Shown in pieces: positions 43,863 to 54,912 of a DNA stretch of 64,000 nucleotides (the stretch's first letter is position 1; every line of letters begins with the position of its first letter). The stretch comes from Isochrysis galbana. Lineage: Eukaryota > Haptophyta > Isochrysidales > Isochrysidaceae. A model generated the notes under the pieces. The model had not been told where the DNA came from. It was given only the letters and a program-made list of their open reading frames with translations, and ran no database searches. The position numbers were made by a program, and so were the translations under genes. The DNA lies in NCBI GenBank assembly GCA_018136815.1, contig CM030931.1, forward strand, positions 1,715,398 through 1,779,397, written 5' to 3'.

Positions 43863-45649
43863 ACAATCCAAGCTGCGGCTTTGATTTCCACAATTTAGAG
43901 ACATAAGGATTCCGCTTGCAGAAGGCTCGCGAGGACGCTCGTGATTAAGTCGGGGGGTGTCGCATCCAGAGTATTTTATATACTCTAGGCGGATGCGGTG
44001 CTTCTATCGATGTGAGGTGTGTGTAAAGAAAATCGAGTGAGTTTTGTTTTCGCCAATGAGTTGTCTCGAAGCTCCGCCGCATTGCACGTCGAATTTGCAT
44101 TCGTTTCTCTCGTTTAATTGGTTTGTTTGTGCGATGTTGCGTTAGCTTTCGGAGTTTTCTTGTTGGTGAGTGAGTGATGTGGGGTGGTGTCTTGTGGGCC
44201 CTCGTCGCGATGTAGCGCGCCCTTTCCCCCGCTCTCTCAAGACTTCTCTTCACTCATGCCCTAGCCCCACTGAGACTTGCCACGATCAAGCTTCCGCTTG
44301 ATTCGACAGTTTGAAGACAACCCTCACTCACCCGCACGCCCTCGCCACACATCTCGCAAGTCATCGCACCGTGCACAAGCCCGCACATGCGCATGCGCAT
44401 GGTGCACATGCCCGTCTCACTCACCAGCCCGCTCCGACCCATGGGATGAGCATGGCTGGTGTTGCCCTTTGTCTCGTGAAAGCTGCGTGTCCGGAGGGTC
44501 GTTTGGCGTTTGGGTTTGGGTTTGGCGTTTGGGGCGGAATATCGTTTCATCGTTTCGTCGTATGCGAGCCTCTCGGCGAGATCAAGCGCTCTCGCTACGA
44601 GGACGAGGCTATAGTTTGCACTCATTTGCAGCCTACCTTTTTTTTTCGTCTTCGATGAATATGGGGGTGCTGAGTTCTAGCGGTTTTTGAGTTTATTTAG
44701 GCTTTCTCCCCTAGGCCCTGGGCGGCCTTGCTAGTACGCGCCGGAGCTGTGGGAGCACGGCGGGGCAAGCGGCAAGCAAGGCCCCTCACCAAAAAGGTGG
44801 TAAACCTTATACTTATACTAGCATGGACTCCCGACTCCAGGATTGGTATTGGTATAGCTAGTGATAGTGATATTCGTGTATGACTCGAATTCCGTAACGA
44901 TCAAAAAGGGCTTTAAAAGAGCGGTCTGTCGGCGATCTCGTCTAGAACGGAAACCGCACCATAATAACGGAAAGGGAAGGCAATCTTGCCTCTTGCCGCG
45001 CAAGATTCGAACGATATTTATTGTAGTATAAGACGAGAGAAGTGTGACTAGCCTGCAGCTAGAGGAGATACGAAGAGGTCGCAAATTAAAGCTGATTGCC
45101 CCCAAAAGCAAGTAAAGAAACGTGCGGCGTACAAGCCGGGCGGCGCCTCTTCCTCCTCCTCCTCCTCGGCAGCTATAGACCGGGCGGCGGTGGCGCCTAG
45201 ACTCTCTGGGGGGTCAGGCGGGGCTGTGCGCGTTGTGATCATGAAAGTTTGGAAAATCAAGAAGTTGATTGTATCAACACTCGTCTTACTCCATCTCCTG
45301 CCACACCGCCACGGCCACAGTCTCTCCCCCACCCACAGTGACGCCGTTGTACTGCAGCGACTACTGAATAATAGGTCGGCGGTATTTTCATATTCAGGGG
45401 GGGGGGGCGCTGCCGCCTCGCCATTGGATCGGAAACGCTGCGGCAAGAAAGTACAGATGGGAATTGGTGTTTGATGTTGCCAATTGGAATAAGCCGTACC
45501 GGTGACGCAAGAGCAGGTGGTGAATGCGGGGCGATATGACCCGGTCTGGCTTCAGGGGCCAGGGGCTCTAAGGCTGTCAAGTATGCCGGCGATGTGCCTA
45601 GAAAATTAGCCGCAGCCACGTGACTCCGCCCAGAGGGGCCGGCCGGCCA
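43863..45649. other. Intergenic, no supported gene
   Basis: No domain is recognisable in any frame. It includes a TCC run (45148-45166), a C/G run (45400) and the second arm of the 42725/45125 inverted repeat. Confidence 0.4.
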
Positions 45650-47443
45650 TCATCGGTGTGGGTCGCAATGCCCTAGGCACGCGTGGGCTTCGGCAACGTC
45701 CTCTGGCGTCCAAAGGCCCGCCGCTGTATCCGAGACCTCTGAGGGCATCGAGGCCGGAATAATTTGCTGCCCGAACGCCTCGAGCTCTGTCTCCAAGTAG
45801 TCTCGTAGCGGTGTGGCACCGTCGCCTAGGAAGCTTTGCTCAAGAAAGTTGACAAGTGCCTGGCGCCCTGCCCTCCGGTGTGCACGCAGGCAGCGCATCA
45901 TGTACGAGTGCACGGGGAGTAGATCGTTCCGGTACAACTTCCCCGTGTAGAACTGGCCCACATGGGTGTGGTACGTCGCCGCATCGCCACCGCACGCCTC
46001 GCGCAAGTACCGCTCATCGTCGGAGCCGGTAAAGACGATTGCCTCAATTGGAGCCTCGCCCCGGTCTGGCATCACCTTCACCCATGCAGGGCGTAGCCTT
46101 GCCTCACGCTTGAGCAAATCTGGCAGCTCACCTGTGGGTATCGAGAAGATGGCGACGCGGAGGGAACATCCCGGCCTGGCGACCGCAGTGCATGAGACGA
46201 GGCGGCGGCCAATCGCGTTGCCCCGGCGAATGTTGATGATGGAGACAAGGTTGAAGCAGCGCGCATACCCTTTCAGCCAACCGAGCTGGTAGTCGGCCAG
46301 GGAGGGCGTGTCGGCCCGAGCCCACTCCTCGTCGACCAGAGAGCCGTAGCCGACCACGTGGACGCGGTCGCCCAGCTGCCGGCCGGCCATGTCGAGCAAG
46401 TGGCTGCCTGCAGCCGTCACCAGCCCGCCGGGCGGCAGCGCTGACTCACCTGCGCCGCCAGCCGTCGAGGCCGGTGCGCCCGAGGAAGGGGTGTGCCCCG
46501 CTTGAGTGGCACGCCTGGCTATGTCCCACGCATGCGGCTCCACGAACCCCCGAAAGGCCCGCCCGTCGGCGCTCCACCTCGCGCCAAAGCCCTCAGCCTG
46601 CCGCAGCTCGAAGACCGTCTGCGACCCGGGCAGCATATGCATGTTCATCCACACGGACTGCGAGATGATCTGTTCGCGGAGCACCCTCAGCGCATGCGTG
46701 TTCCTCTGCACCTCGCCGCCAGTGCACTCACCCCAAAAGCCCGAGGCGCTACGGTGGCAGTGCTTGCTCAAGGCGCGCGCGCCGACCGTGAGGACCGAAG
46801 TCCGCTTACCATCGCGATTTGTGCCCGAGTGGGGCGCGCAAAAGGCGGCCAGCAGATCCGACAAATCGGGGGGCGCCAGAGGCACGGAGCCTGCCGTGTG
46901 ACGGCACTTGAGGAGCGAGAGCGTGCCCCACTCGCCCAGTTCGTCGAGCAGCAGCCGAGTGTCCTCTGCATTCCGTACCGCCATCGCACGCGGTGTCAGG
47001 TGGGCGTAGCGCTGTCTCGGTCGCGGCTCGAGCTCCGTCATGTCTGGCACCGGCGGCAGCTCCCACGGCCACTCGCCGCGCTCGCGCCAGAGATGGAGGG
47101 CATGGGCGAGTGCGCCGACCAGCGGAGGCCTCGCTAGCTGCCCTCCCTCGCCGCCCCGCCCCAGCTCCTTCCCCGTTCCTCTCGGCCCTCCCTCGCCGCC
47201 GCCCCCCAACTCCTTCCCCTCCCCTCTCGTGGGCTGCAGCAGCTGTCTGCGCAGAGAGAGCGGGAGCCGGCAGTTCTCATCGGAGAGAGCAGCCACAAGC
47301 AGCTGCTCGAGCGAGCGGGAGCTTGCGCAGCGCCCGACGCGGCTCACCATCGGACGGGCTAGTGGGACAATGAGCAGCAGCAGCAGTAGCAGCAGAAGCG
47401 CTGAGCCGCCTGGCCGACGCAATTCGGATGGAGGGGAAAACAT
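45650..47443 (-). CDS. Fusion of an uncharacterised plant-type domain with a gamma-glutamylcyclotransferase-like domain, single exon
   Basis: GGCT-like enzymes cyclise gamma-glutamyl compounds to 5-oxoproline. The 597-residue protein starts with a poly-Leu hydrophobic stretch (about 15-28), a signal peptide or anchor encoded by a CAG repeat. A Gly-rich, Arg-rich linker follows. A conserved-looking block at about 150-305 (VLTVGARALSKHCHRSASGF, FELRQAEGFGARWSADGRAF) resembles an uncharacterised plant/algal domain I cannot name. From about 361 the frame reads VHVVGYGSLVDEEWA, with the GGCT/AIG2-like YGSL at 366-369, then GYARCFNLVSIINIRRGNAI. A catalytic Glu could not be assigned with certainty. 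The C-terminal ~120 residues have a helical character. Location may be plastid or secretory. Confidence 0.75.
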   Translation of the reverse strand: MFSPPSELRRPGGSALLLLLLLLLIVPLARPMVSRVGRCASSRSLEQLLVAALSDENCRLPLSLRRQLLQPTRGEGKELGGGGEGGPRGTGKELGRGGEGGQLARPPLVGALAHALHLWRERGEWPWELPPVPDMTELEPRPRQRYAHLTPRAMAVRNAEDTRLLLDELGEWGTLSLLKCRHTAGSVPLAPPDLSDLLAAFCAPHSGTNRDGKRTSVLTVGARALSKHCHRSASGFWGECTGGEVQRNTHALRVLREQIISQSVWMNMHMLPGSQTVFELRQAEGFGARWSADGRAFRGFVEPHAWDIARRATQAGHTPSSGAPASTAGGAGESALPPGGLVTAAGSHLLDMAGRQLGDRVHVVGYGSLVDEEWARADTPSLADYQLGWLKGYARCFNLVSIINIRRGNAIGRRLVSCTAVARPGCSLRVAIFSIPTGELPDLLKREARLRPAWVKVMPDRGEAPIEAIVFTGSDDERYLREACGGDAATYHTHVGQFYTGKLYRNDLLPVHSYMMRCLRAHRRAGRQALVNFLEQSFLGDGATPLRDYLETELEAFGQQIIPASMPSEVSDTAAGLWTPEDVAEAHACLGHCDPHR

Positions 47444-48420
47444 GACGAATCAGAGAGAGAGAGGAAGAGAGAGAGGGAGGGGGAGAGAGGGAGAGGGGGG
47501 GGGGGGGAGAGGCAGGGGGGAGGGAGGGAGGGAGGGAGGGAGGGAGAGAGAAAGAGAGAGATGGGGCTTTAGGTGTGAATGTGAACGGTTAAAAGTCCTC
47601 TGCTCTCTGCATGGGGAGATGGAGACAGGGAGGGCATTAAAAAAACTCTTGAAGATGCCTATTTTAATAGGAGTACTTCTGGAGCGCTCGATGGCTCAAC
47701 TAGGCTCAACACACTGGGGAGCGGAGTATGTACGCAGAAGGGTCACCGGGCAGGGGGCCACAGGTGTTGGACATCGGAATACTACGGAGTACGAGACTAC
47801 GAGACGGAGGCGGGAAAACGATAGAAGATAGAAGATAGCAACCCTAGATGTGAAAGACAGAAACAGCGTTTTTTTTCGGAGGCCAAAAACAGTGTTTTTC
47901 ACCGTCTTTCAAACACCCTCCGTTTTTGCCACCGCTTTTCGACGGTCGCGCGCTAGCGCTCGGAGGTGCGAGCGAGCGAGCGAGCGCGCTAGGGCCAGGC
48001 AGAAATATTCAAGATTCAAGATATTCCGCGGGATATTTGGGTGGATATCGCCCCTAAGGCCTGTAACCAGATAATTGGGTATCGTGCTACTCACCTACCC
48101 ACATCCGATTTCCACTACCCACCTCCATGTGGGTAGGGGGGGGGCTACTACTCACTGGTTCCGAATAGTGAAAATCCACTATTCAGGATAATCACGCGGG
48201 TAGCGGCGGCAGAGCCGCCGTACAGCAGTGCGCGCGCGCCGAAGACAGGCTCGGACGCTTTGTATTGGCCGCGCCCAGCGCAGCTGGCGGTGTCGTGCCC
48301 TTGCAGCGCTAATGCCAGCGCGCTGCCAGCAACTAGCAACACACGCGGCCAGCGCCTTCCTGCGCGGGCGCGCTCGCGCTCTCGCGCTCGTACCTTGAGC
48401 CACCTTTTCAGAGAACTCAA
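47444..48420. other. Intergenic with microsatellite and foldback repeat
   Basis: It holds a (GGGA)n run at 47518-47545 and GA-rich sequence upstream of the GGCT gene. A foldback of about 80 bp at 47848-47930 (TGTGAAAGAC inverted as GTCTTTCA) is related to the MITE at 2505-2698. Nothing else is recognised. Confidence 0.5.
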
Positions 48421-49150
48421 CACTCACTCCCGACGCGATGGATCAAGGCCAATGGGAGGCGTAGCAACCCCTTCACGATACACTGTGGCATGCCCCAAGG
48501 ATGCCCGTTGTCGCCTCTCGCCTTTCTCTTGGTGGCCGAAGGCTTAACGCGCTTAGTCAACGCCGACCCGGAAATGAAGGGAATCACGGTAGGACCGAGA
48601 GAGTTGAGACTCTCGCAGTTCGCGGATGACACGCAACTTCTAGCTAACTCATTCGAGTCCTTGGAAAGGGCGATGCATATCCTGGAAGCCTATGGAAACG
48701 CCACTGGGGCTAGCTAGAGTCAATAAAAGAAAGAGTGTACTAATACGTTTGGGATCCCTGGTAGGAGCGCGAGTCCCAGGCACACAGGCATACCTTAAAA
48801 CACTGGGCGAAGGGGAGTACGCCACCATCCTAGGAGTGCCCTTCTGGGAAGGGCCCGAGGACGACACCTTTTGGGAGAGGCTCTACGCCAAGCTTAAGAA
48901 GAAAGTCGCAGCGTGGAAGGGAGTCCAGAACCTCTCGATTCACGGGAGGACTCTACTAGTAAACTTTATTATATATGGGACTCCGAGGTACTGGCTATCC
49001 ACCTCCACCCCGCCCCGGCGTGGTTCATGGAAGCTATCGACTCTGACGTACAAACTATACTTTGGGATAGGTCCCCACGGCTACAACTATCGTCTATCGT
49101 TATAAACGACAGGGTCATGGAGCGCGCCACGCTCCCACCCTCTCTCGCCG
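48421..49150 (+). mobile_element. LINE reverse transcriptase, C-terminal half, frameshifted
   Basis: The frame from 48421 reads RWIKANGRRSNPFTIHCGMP then QGCPLSPLAFLLVAEGLTRL and the catalytic QFADDTQLLANSFESL, the RT palm with its Asp pair. A frameshift at about 48712 moves to LARVNKRKSVLIRLGS, then YATILGVPFWEGPEDD. A second shift near 49000 leads to WFMEAIDSDVQTILW. It begins just where the LINE copy at 9930-11868 ends in protein terms, so both come from one family. It is truncated on both sides and joins Ty3 sequence at about 49170. Confidence 0.9.
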
Positions 49151-49171
49151 CCCACCCCGCCGCGCCGACCG

Positions 49172-49684
49172 ACCACGACATGCCATTGGACAGTCACTGA
49201 AATCGAACTTCTAGCAGCGCTAGAATCGATCCGAAATTGGAGGCCTTATCTTTGGGGTCGCCACTTCACCCTCGTCGTAGACCATTCAGCTTTGCGCTGG
49301 CTTCACACGATGAAAGATCAAGTCACCGGTGGTCCAGCCTCGCGCCTTATGCGATGGGTCCTAAAGCTAGCCGAATATCGATTCGACGTCGTGCACAAAC
49401 CTGGAGTCACTCACTGGGACGCCGACGGCTTATCCCGCTTAGTTGCTCTCGAGCCCGATCACGATCCTCTCCATGTCGAGGAGAGTGATGCCCGTTCTTT
49501 CGATTCTTCTGAAATTCACGACATAGTTGCCGCCGCGGTTACTTCATCCACCCTTACCGCTCGCCGCCAACAAGCAAACGATAGGCTCGCTCGTCAAGCA
49601 TCGGAATCTTCGGAGTCGATTACCTCCTCGTATCTCGATGTGACCCCGAGTCAACGAGTCAATACAAGCCAAGCACGCGCCTGA
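49172..49684 (+). mobile_element. Ty3/gypsy RNase H fragment
   Basis: Frame: HWTVTEIELLAALESIRNWR, then PYLWGRHFTLVVDHSALRW and RLMRWVLKLAEYRFDVVHKP then GVTHWDADGLSRL, the C-terminal RNase H block of a Ty3 polyprotein. About 85 linker residues precede a stop at 49682. No RT core upstream (LINE sequence instead) and no integrase downstream. Probably the same family as the integrase at 38976-40926. Confidence 0.9.
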
Positions 49685-50389
49685 GCCACCCCCAGTCGCC
49701 TGCCACCACCTCCCACAAGCCTCCTTCCGCACTTCCGCGCCCTCCGTGCGTCATGCGTCGTGCGTCGATCACCATGCCCGTAGTCAACCCCGAGGAAAGC
49801 TCCATGAGCTCCCCGCAAGAACCGCATTCCGCGCTAGCTGCCGGCGCGCCCTCGCAGGCAATCTCCAAGAGTGAGATGAGCCTTGCTCTGACAGGTGGGG
49901 TCCCCCATCCTGATGGATCGTCGAAAACGGGCAGGCCGCGCGCCCGCCATCGGTTCGAAGTTGGGCTCTCCGGGCCTCCCTCGGCGACGGCTCAACGTTC
50001 AATGGGCTCGGCGGATGGGTGATTTCGACGAGGGATCGGGGCGCGGCCTGTCCGATTGGCGTGACCATGCGGGTGGGACCTGTGTATTTTGTATCTGGCG
50101 GGGTCTCCCATCCTGATGGATCGTCGAAAACGGGCACGCAGCCCGCCCGGTCTCGACTTGAAGTTGAGCTTTTCAACCTTTTGCGATTTTAGCGTCTTCT
50201 GTCTTTTTTTGATTACGTTATGTTGTGGCAGGGGCCCAAGGGGGGGGTCCGGGTCCTAATGGACCCTGGATATGTGCTAGTTGGGTGTATTGGGAACTTT
50301 CTACCGTGAAAAATCCGCAAATTTCCTCAATTCTGAGATGGTCATTTTTTCACCCCTTATAAAAAAACACTGTTTGACCGCCCTACAAC
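49685..50389. other. Intergenic with a direct repeat
   Basis: Two 37-bp near-identical copies containing CCATCCTGATGGATCGTCGA lie at about 49898-49931 and 50101-50137, 203 bp apart. T-rich sequence and a repeat edge (TAAAAAAACACTGTTTGACC) are at 50360-50385. No gene. Confidence 0.55.
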
Positions 50390-50584
50390 TACAAATACAT
50401 ATGTATTTGGCCTGTAAATACGTATACAGTATACAGCCAAATACATATGTTTTTGGCCTCCGGCCAAATACGTTTCAAATACATTCGAGGCCTACAACCC
50501 AGGACTCGCTTCAAATACAGCCAACATATGTATTTGGCCTCTGGCCAAATACGGTAAATACGTATTTCTGTATTTCCCATCTAG
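50390..50584 (-). mobile_element. AAATACA foldback MITE, diverged copy
   Basis: It is built of inverted AAATACATATGTATTTGGCC motifs, with GGCCTCCGGCC and GGCCTCTGGCC centres, and ends GTATTTCCCATCTAG. It is the inverted relative of 56090-56270. Its left end is damaged and no duplication is found. Confidence 0.8.
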
Positions 50585-50924
50585 GGCTACCTGCCATGCG
50601 CCGTCTCCTCGTAGGCCCCTCGCTGTTTTACTCATAGAGTCGGAGACCCACAGAGGCGCCCGCGTCGTCCACCACACACACACACACACGTATCCCCGCC
50701 TCTCCCTCCCTCCCTCCCTACCTACCTACCTCCTTCCCTCCCTCCCTACCTCCCTCTCTGTCTCTCTCTCTAGCTCGCTCTCTCCCTCTCTCCCTCTCTT
50801 CCCCTTCCCCTTCCCCCCCCCCCTCCCCCATCTCGGACCCTCTCCCCTCTCCTCTTGCCGCCTCCGCTCACTAGCTCCCCCCCCCCCCCCTCTTCCCCCC
50901 CCCTCCGCCCACTTTCTCCCTGCT
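50585..50924. other. Pyrimidine-rich upstream region of the ADA2 gene
   Basis: Short (CA)n, then CCCT and CT-rich sequence and C-runs right up to the start codon. No gene. Confidence 0.7.
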
Positions 50925-52807
50925 ATGACCGCCGCCGCCGCCGCCGCCAAACTCATCTCTCTCGAGCCTCTTAATGGCTGCGGCTACTGCCGCCGCTCTC
51001 TGCAGACAGAGATCCGCATCGAGTGCGCTCTGTGCAGCCCCACCCTCCGCCTGTGCGTCGAGTGCTTCCACGCAGGCATCGAGATCCATACACGGGGACA
51101 CTGCGCCTCGCACCCGTACCGTGTCGTCGATGTCGCGAGAGAGGCGCTCCTCGCTGTCGGCTGGCTCCCAGACGACGAGCTCAAGCTGCTCGAGGCAATG
51201 CAGCTCTATGGCTTTGGCAATTGGGCAGACATTGCGGAGCACGTCGGAGGAGGGCGGACAAGGCAGCAGGTCGAGGAGCACTACCGCCGCTGTTACCTTG
51301 AGTCGCCAACCTTCCCTGAGCCCAACTTCGTGCGGCTGGAGGAGGAGCGGGCGGGGAAAAAGCCAAAGCTGGAGGAAGGGGCTGAGGAGAAGCCGCCACT
51401 CAGCGAGCACATGCGCAAGGCCGCCGAGGCAGCCGCCGTATCGGCGGCCGCCGCACGGGCGGCGGCCGGCGGCCAGACATTCGTCCCGGGACCCGATCCG
51501 CTGGAGGTTGGCCCGAAACCGCCCGAGGCGGACTACGCTTATGCCGGATGGATGCCACTGAGGGGCGAGTTCGACACCGAATGGGAAGACGATGCCGAAC
51601 TGCAGGTGAGGCGCAGATGCCGCCGCCGCGCCCAAGGTCGCAGCCTCCCACCAAATCTTGGCCTACGGTCCCACACGTCTACTTTCCGCAGACGTTTGTG
51701 CACGAGCTCGAGTTCACGCCGGCTGAACGCGCTTCGTTCTATGCGGGTGAGCCCACTGTGGAGACGCTAGAAAAACTGCAAAAGCTGCATGCGTACAACG
51801 CCACACTCGATGGACGGCAATGGAGGAGAGACCTCATCGTGCAGGTGTGTGGATCGCTGCCGTTACCGCCGCAACGCGCGCTCGTGCTCTGTGAGGTGCG
51901 GACCGGCGCCCATGACACCTTTATTGGTGCGGACCTTCGCAGCGCGAGCTCCTCGACGATATCCACACCCAAGTCGAGCTCGAGAAGACAGCGCCTGTGC
52001 CAGAAGTGGCACTGCGCGCTCGCCTGCGGCCCTTTGCTCGGTTCCACAGTGCGAGCGAACACGAGGACTTGGTGCAGGTGCGCTCCACTAGTAATTCTTG
52101 GCGCGTGGCAGCTGGGTGCGGCGCAAAGCCCGCTGGCCCGAGGGCCATGCTCACACACGCGCGCTTCAAGTTGGTGGATGACAAGTCTCGCCCCCCCGCC
52201 CCCCTCTGATCAACAGTGCTTCTTGCGGCAAGACGCCCTCGCACAGGCCATCCGCCATTTGCAAACGTGCCGGTCGAAGGGAATTCGCTCGCTGGCCGAA
52301 GCCGAGGCGATGCAGGAGGCTGCCGGCATTGGCCTCTTAGCGCCCGCCGCTGCAGCGCCCGCCGCTGCAGCGCCCGCCGCTGCGCGAGCTACGTCCTCCG
52401 GTAAGAGCGGCGGCGGCGCTGGAGGGGCGCGCAAGGTCGCTGGTGCATCACGCAACGCCCGGCGTGCGGCGGCCGCCGAAGATGATGCCGCGGCACGAGG
52501 CGCGGCGGCGGCAGCGGCTGCTGAAGCTGATGAGGAGCAGCGGCGCGAAGCTGCAGCCACGCTCTCGAGCTCGGAGCAGCCGATTTGCGAGGAGCTCTCG
52601 CTGCCTCCACACGCGCTCATGTTCGCCAAACGCACGCTACTACTAGCGGCCATTGCCTCGGGTGGCACACTTTCTCGCGAGCGGGCAGTGAAGCTCCTTC
52701 ACCCGAAACTTGACAATGTTCGTGCCGTGCTTGTGTATGACTATTGCGTGAAGTGCGGTTGGGTACGCGGCTCCGTGGACGAGCCGCCCACTGTCACCGA
52801 CGAATGA
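50925..52807 (+). CDS. Transcriptional adaptor ADA2 (SAGA-type coactivator subunit), four exons
   Basis: ADA2 bridges and stimulates the GCN5 histone acetyltransferase in SAGA/ADA complexes in the nucleus. Exons: 50925-51605, 51692-51844, 51943-52077, 52217-52807; introns 86, 98 and 139 bp, all GT-AG, all phase 0; 519 residues. ZZ zinc finger at about 17-66 (C19, C22, C34, C37, C44, C47, H59, H63). SANT/MYB domain at about 76-125 (DDELKLLEAMQLYGFGNWAD, then RTRQQVEEHY). ADA2 core segments follow: DTEWEDDAELQ-TFVHELEF and RLRPFARFHSASEHEDLVQ, then RSKGIRSLAEAEA. A poly-Ala linker precedes a C-terminal SWIRM domain (LPPHALMFAKRTLLLAAIAS to VLVYDYCVKCGWV). The start follows a C-run (GCTATGACC). 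The layout is complete for the family. Confidence 0.95.
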
Positions 52808-52991
52808 CGACCTTGTTAAATTGCTCATGGCTCGCTACACCCGCCCCCCATGCCAAAGTTGCCCTGCCAACATTGCCACCGGAAGCGATTGTGCATACGC
52901 AACCTATAACCTATGATAGCAACGCCCGCGTGAAGTCCAAAGCACAATGCACAATGGATGCATTTTCCTCTATTTATGTTTATGGAGCCCC

Positions 52992-53859
52992 AACTATCAG
53001 TAAAACTGATAGGGTCATGGGGGCCCCGTGCCCCCCTTCCTCCATCGCAGACACCCCCTGGGTGGGCCTGCACACTCAACCTCAGCCCCTGCCTGCTGGC
53101 AGGGGCTGAGCTGACATCACTCTGGCCCAGACCCTCGCCGAGCGCGCGCCGCGCGCCGCACGCACTCGCCTGCACTGGCCCTCGCTCGTACTGACCCCCC
53201 TCTCCACCACTGAGCAACAGACCATCTGAGCCGACAGGAAGGCACCCAGGGCCAGCGAGGCCAGCGAGGGAGAGGCAGGAGAGGCCAGGGGCCCAGCCCC
53301 AGTCTCCACTGCCCCCTGAGCTGGCCCAGCTGGACCTCTGGGGGGACCCGAGGGTGCCCTCAGAGGGGGGCCATCGCGCGCGCAGGCATCGCACGCCCGT
53401 AGGAGAACGAAGAGAACGACGAAAAAAGCACGACAAAAAAAACGACACGTTCTGACACACCAAAAGGTTATACTCACGCCTGTTTACGGTTACGGTATGT
53501 TTTCAGGCCGACACCCCGAGCGACATACGAATGCCGCGAAAGCGCTGCGTTACTTGAAAAGGACGCGAGAAGAGGGGGCCGAGACCTCCCACGGGCACGA
53601 AGTGTCACATGCAACAGGCGTTTACGTTTGTTTTGCCACAGGAACACCACACCAGCAGGTCTGCCCCAGCCCACCCCCTGCACTTGGCCCGTTGTAGTGC
53701 ACGCGGGCCCCCCCCCGATACCAAAGACAAAGGAATGAAGGGGGTAGTGTAAGGGAGTGAGTAAACTGGGGTATAGGCGATGTCATTAGTGAGTACCGTG
53801 AGTACGTGGACCTTTATAGCTAGCGTGAGTAGCCCGAATCTTCAGATGTTTTATTATTA
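52992..53859 (+). mobile_element. Full-length type-B retroposon with 18-bp target duplication
   Basis: The 868-bp element starts AACTATCAGTAAAACTGATAG (perfect hairpin CTATCAG/CTGATAG), then GGTCATGGGGGCC and the G/C hairpin, then CCATCGCAGACACCCCCTGG. The core shared with type A follows (CCAGCGAGGGAGAGGCAG, GCCCCCTGAGCTGG). The 3' half has AAAGGAATGAAGGGGG and the tail GTAGCCCGAATCTTCAGATG plus T/A-rich sequence. It is flanked by a perfect 18-bp duplication TTATGTTTATGGAGCCCC at 52974-52991 and 53860-53877. No consistent open frame. It defines both ends of type B. Confidence 0.9.
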
Positions 53860-53877
53860 TTATGTTTATGGAGCCCC

Positions 53878-54912
53878 TGTCCTCTGTGCCTTACATGCAG
53901 CACGTGTTTGTGTATGTGCGGCTAGACGTTGATTGGTGCTGCGGTGCGCTGGTGCGCGTAGCGGCAGCGCTCGGCGGCCGCAACGGCACCCCCTTGCACG
54001 CACCGTACCGGCCTAGGTCGGCGGGCCGCAGAGGCGTTGTGCACTAACCCTTGGCCTGCAAGTGGCGTGGCGCAGCCCTCGCCCTCTGAGCTGACCCCCG
54101 CAGGAGCCCCAAGGATCCAGGGCCCAACAATGTGATGGGCAGCTGGGGCACGCCAGCCTGTACCATGCGCGTTCCATTGCGCACGCCGGGCAAGAGTAGG
54201 GGAGTGAGTGGCGGGAAGTGGATGAGAAGGGTCGTGGGTCGTGCCGTTGTGTCGAAAGCGATGAAAGACCGTAGCTACTCCTGGCCGTGCACACGCGCAA
54301 GCAAGCAACAGCGTTATGATGGGTCACAACGGACGAGGGCACCGATAATGCCCTAGAATTTGGCCGGTAATAATGTCGGCACTTCATATGTGCGCGCGCG
54401 AGATTTCGCACTGCGCCATACGTGCGTGCACGCACGCGAGTAGTACGCGAGGCGCCAGACACCAGCGCATGATGACAAGGACTAAGACAGCGATCGCTGA
54501 GGAAACGCCACCTGCAGATGGAGCTCATTTCGAGCCCATTTGGGGCTGCAGTGCTGTGGCTGCCATTAGCGCTCTGCAAGTGTACAACCCTCGCAAGGCA
54601 AGCCAAAGCACTTCCTCGCTCACACACGCCCACATTGTCCTCCGAAAATGTAGGTGGGAGAGCGGGCAGCTTGATGTCATTGTGCGCGCATGTGCCACCC
54701 TAGACTAGTGTCGTGTCGTGGCGAGGAGAGGTAATCGATAGGAGCAGCATCGACCCTGCCGCGCCGCGTCCCCTTCAGAGCTCAACGACGCTGGTTGCCC
54801 TCCATACGATCAAAGCCTGTGGCCATCATGCCGTCCGCTTTCGCCTCTGAGACGCACGGGCCGATCAACACACAGAAGGATCAGCCGTCGAAAATGTCAT
54901 GAGAGGAGATGC
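53878..54912. other. Intergenic, no supported gene
   Basis: Overlapping GC-driven frames on both strands without any domain. Part is probably the 3' UTR of the next minus-strand gene. Confidence 0.4.

Larger units (their letters stand above)
42498..43956 (+). other. Possible LTR starts next to G-run polypurine tracts
   Basis: The same junction GGGGGGTGTCGCAT occurs at 42492-42505 and 43951-43964. A purine run directly before TGT is what is expected where plus-strand priming meets the 3' LTR of a Ty3 element. A matching LTR end and primer-binding site were not found, so this stays tentative. Confidence 0.35.
42725..45125. repeat. Inverted repeat pair of about 65 bp
   Basis: The segment around 42731-42795 (TTTAATTTGCGACCTCTTCG, then TATCTCC) recurs inverted at 45060-45120 (GATACGAAGAGGTCGCAAAT, then TAAAG). 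The two arms are about 2.3 kb apart. Confidence 0.75.
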
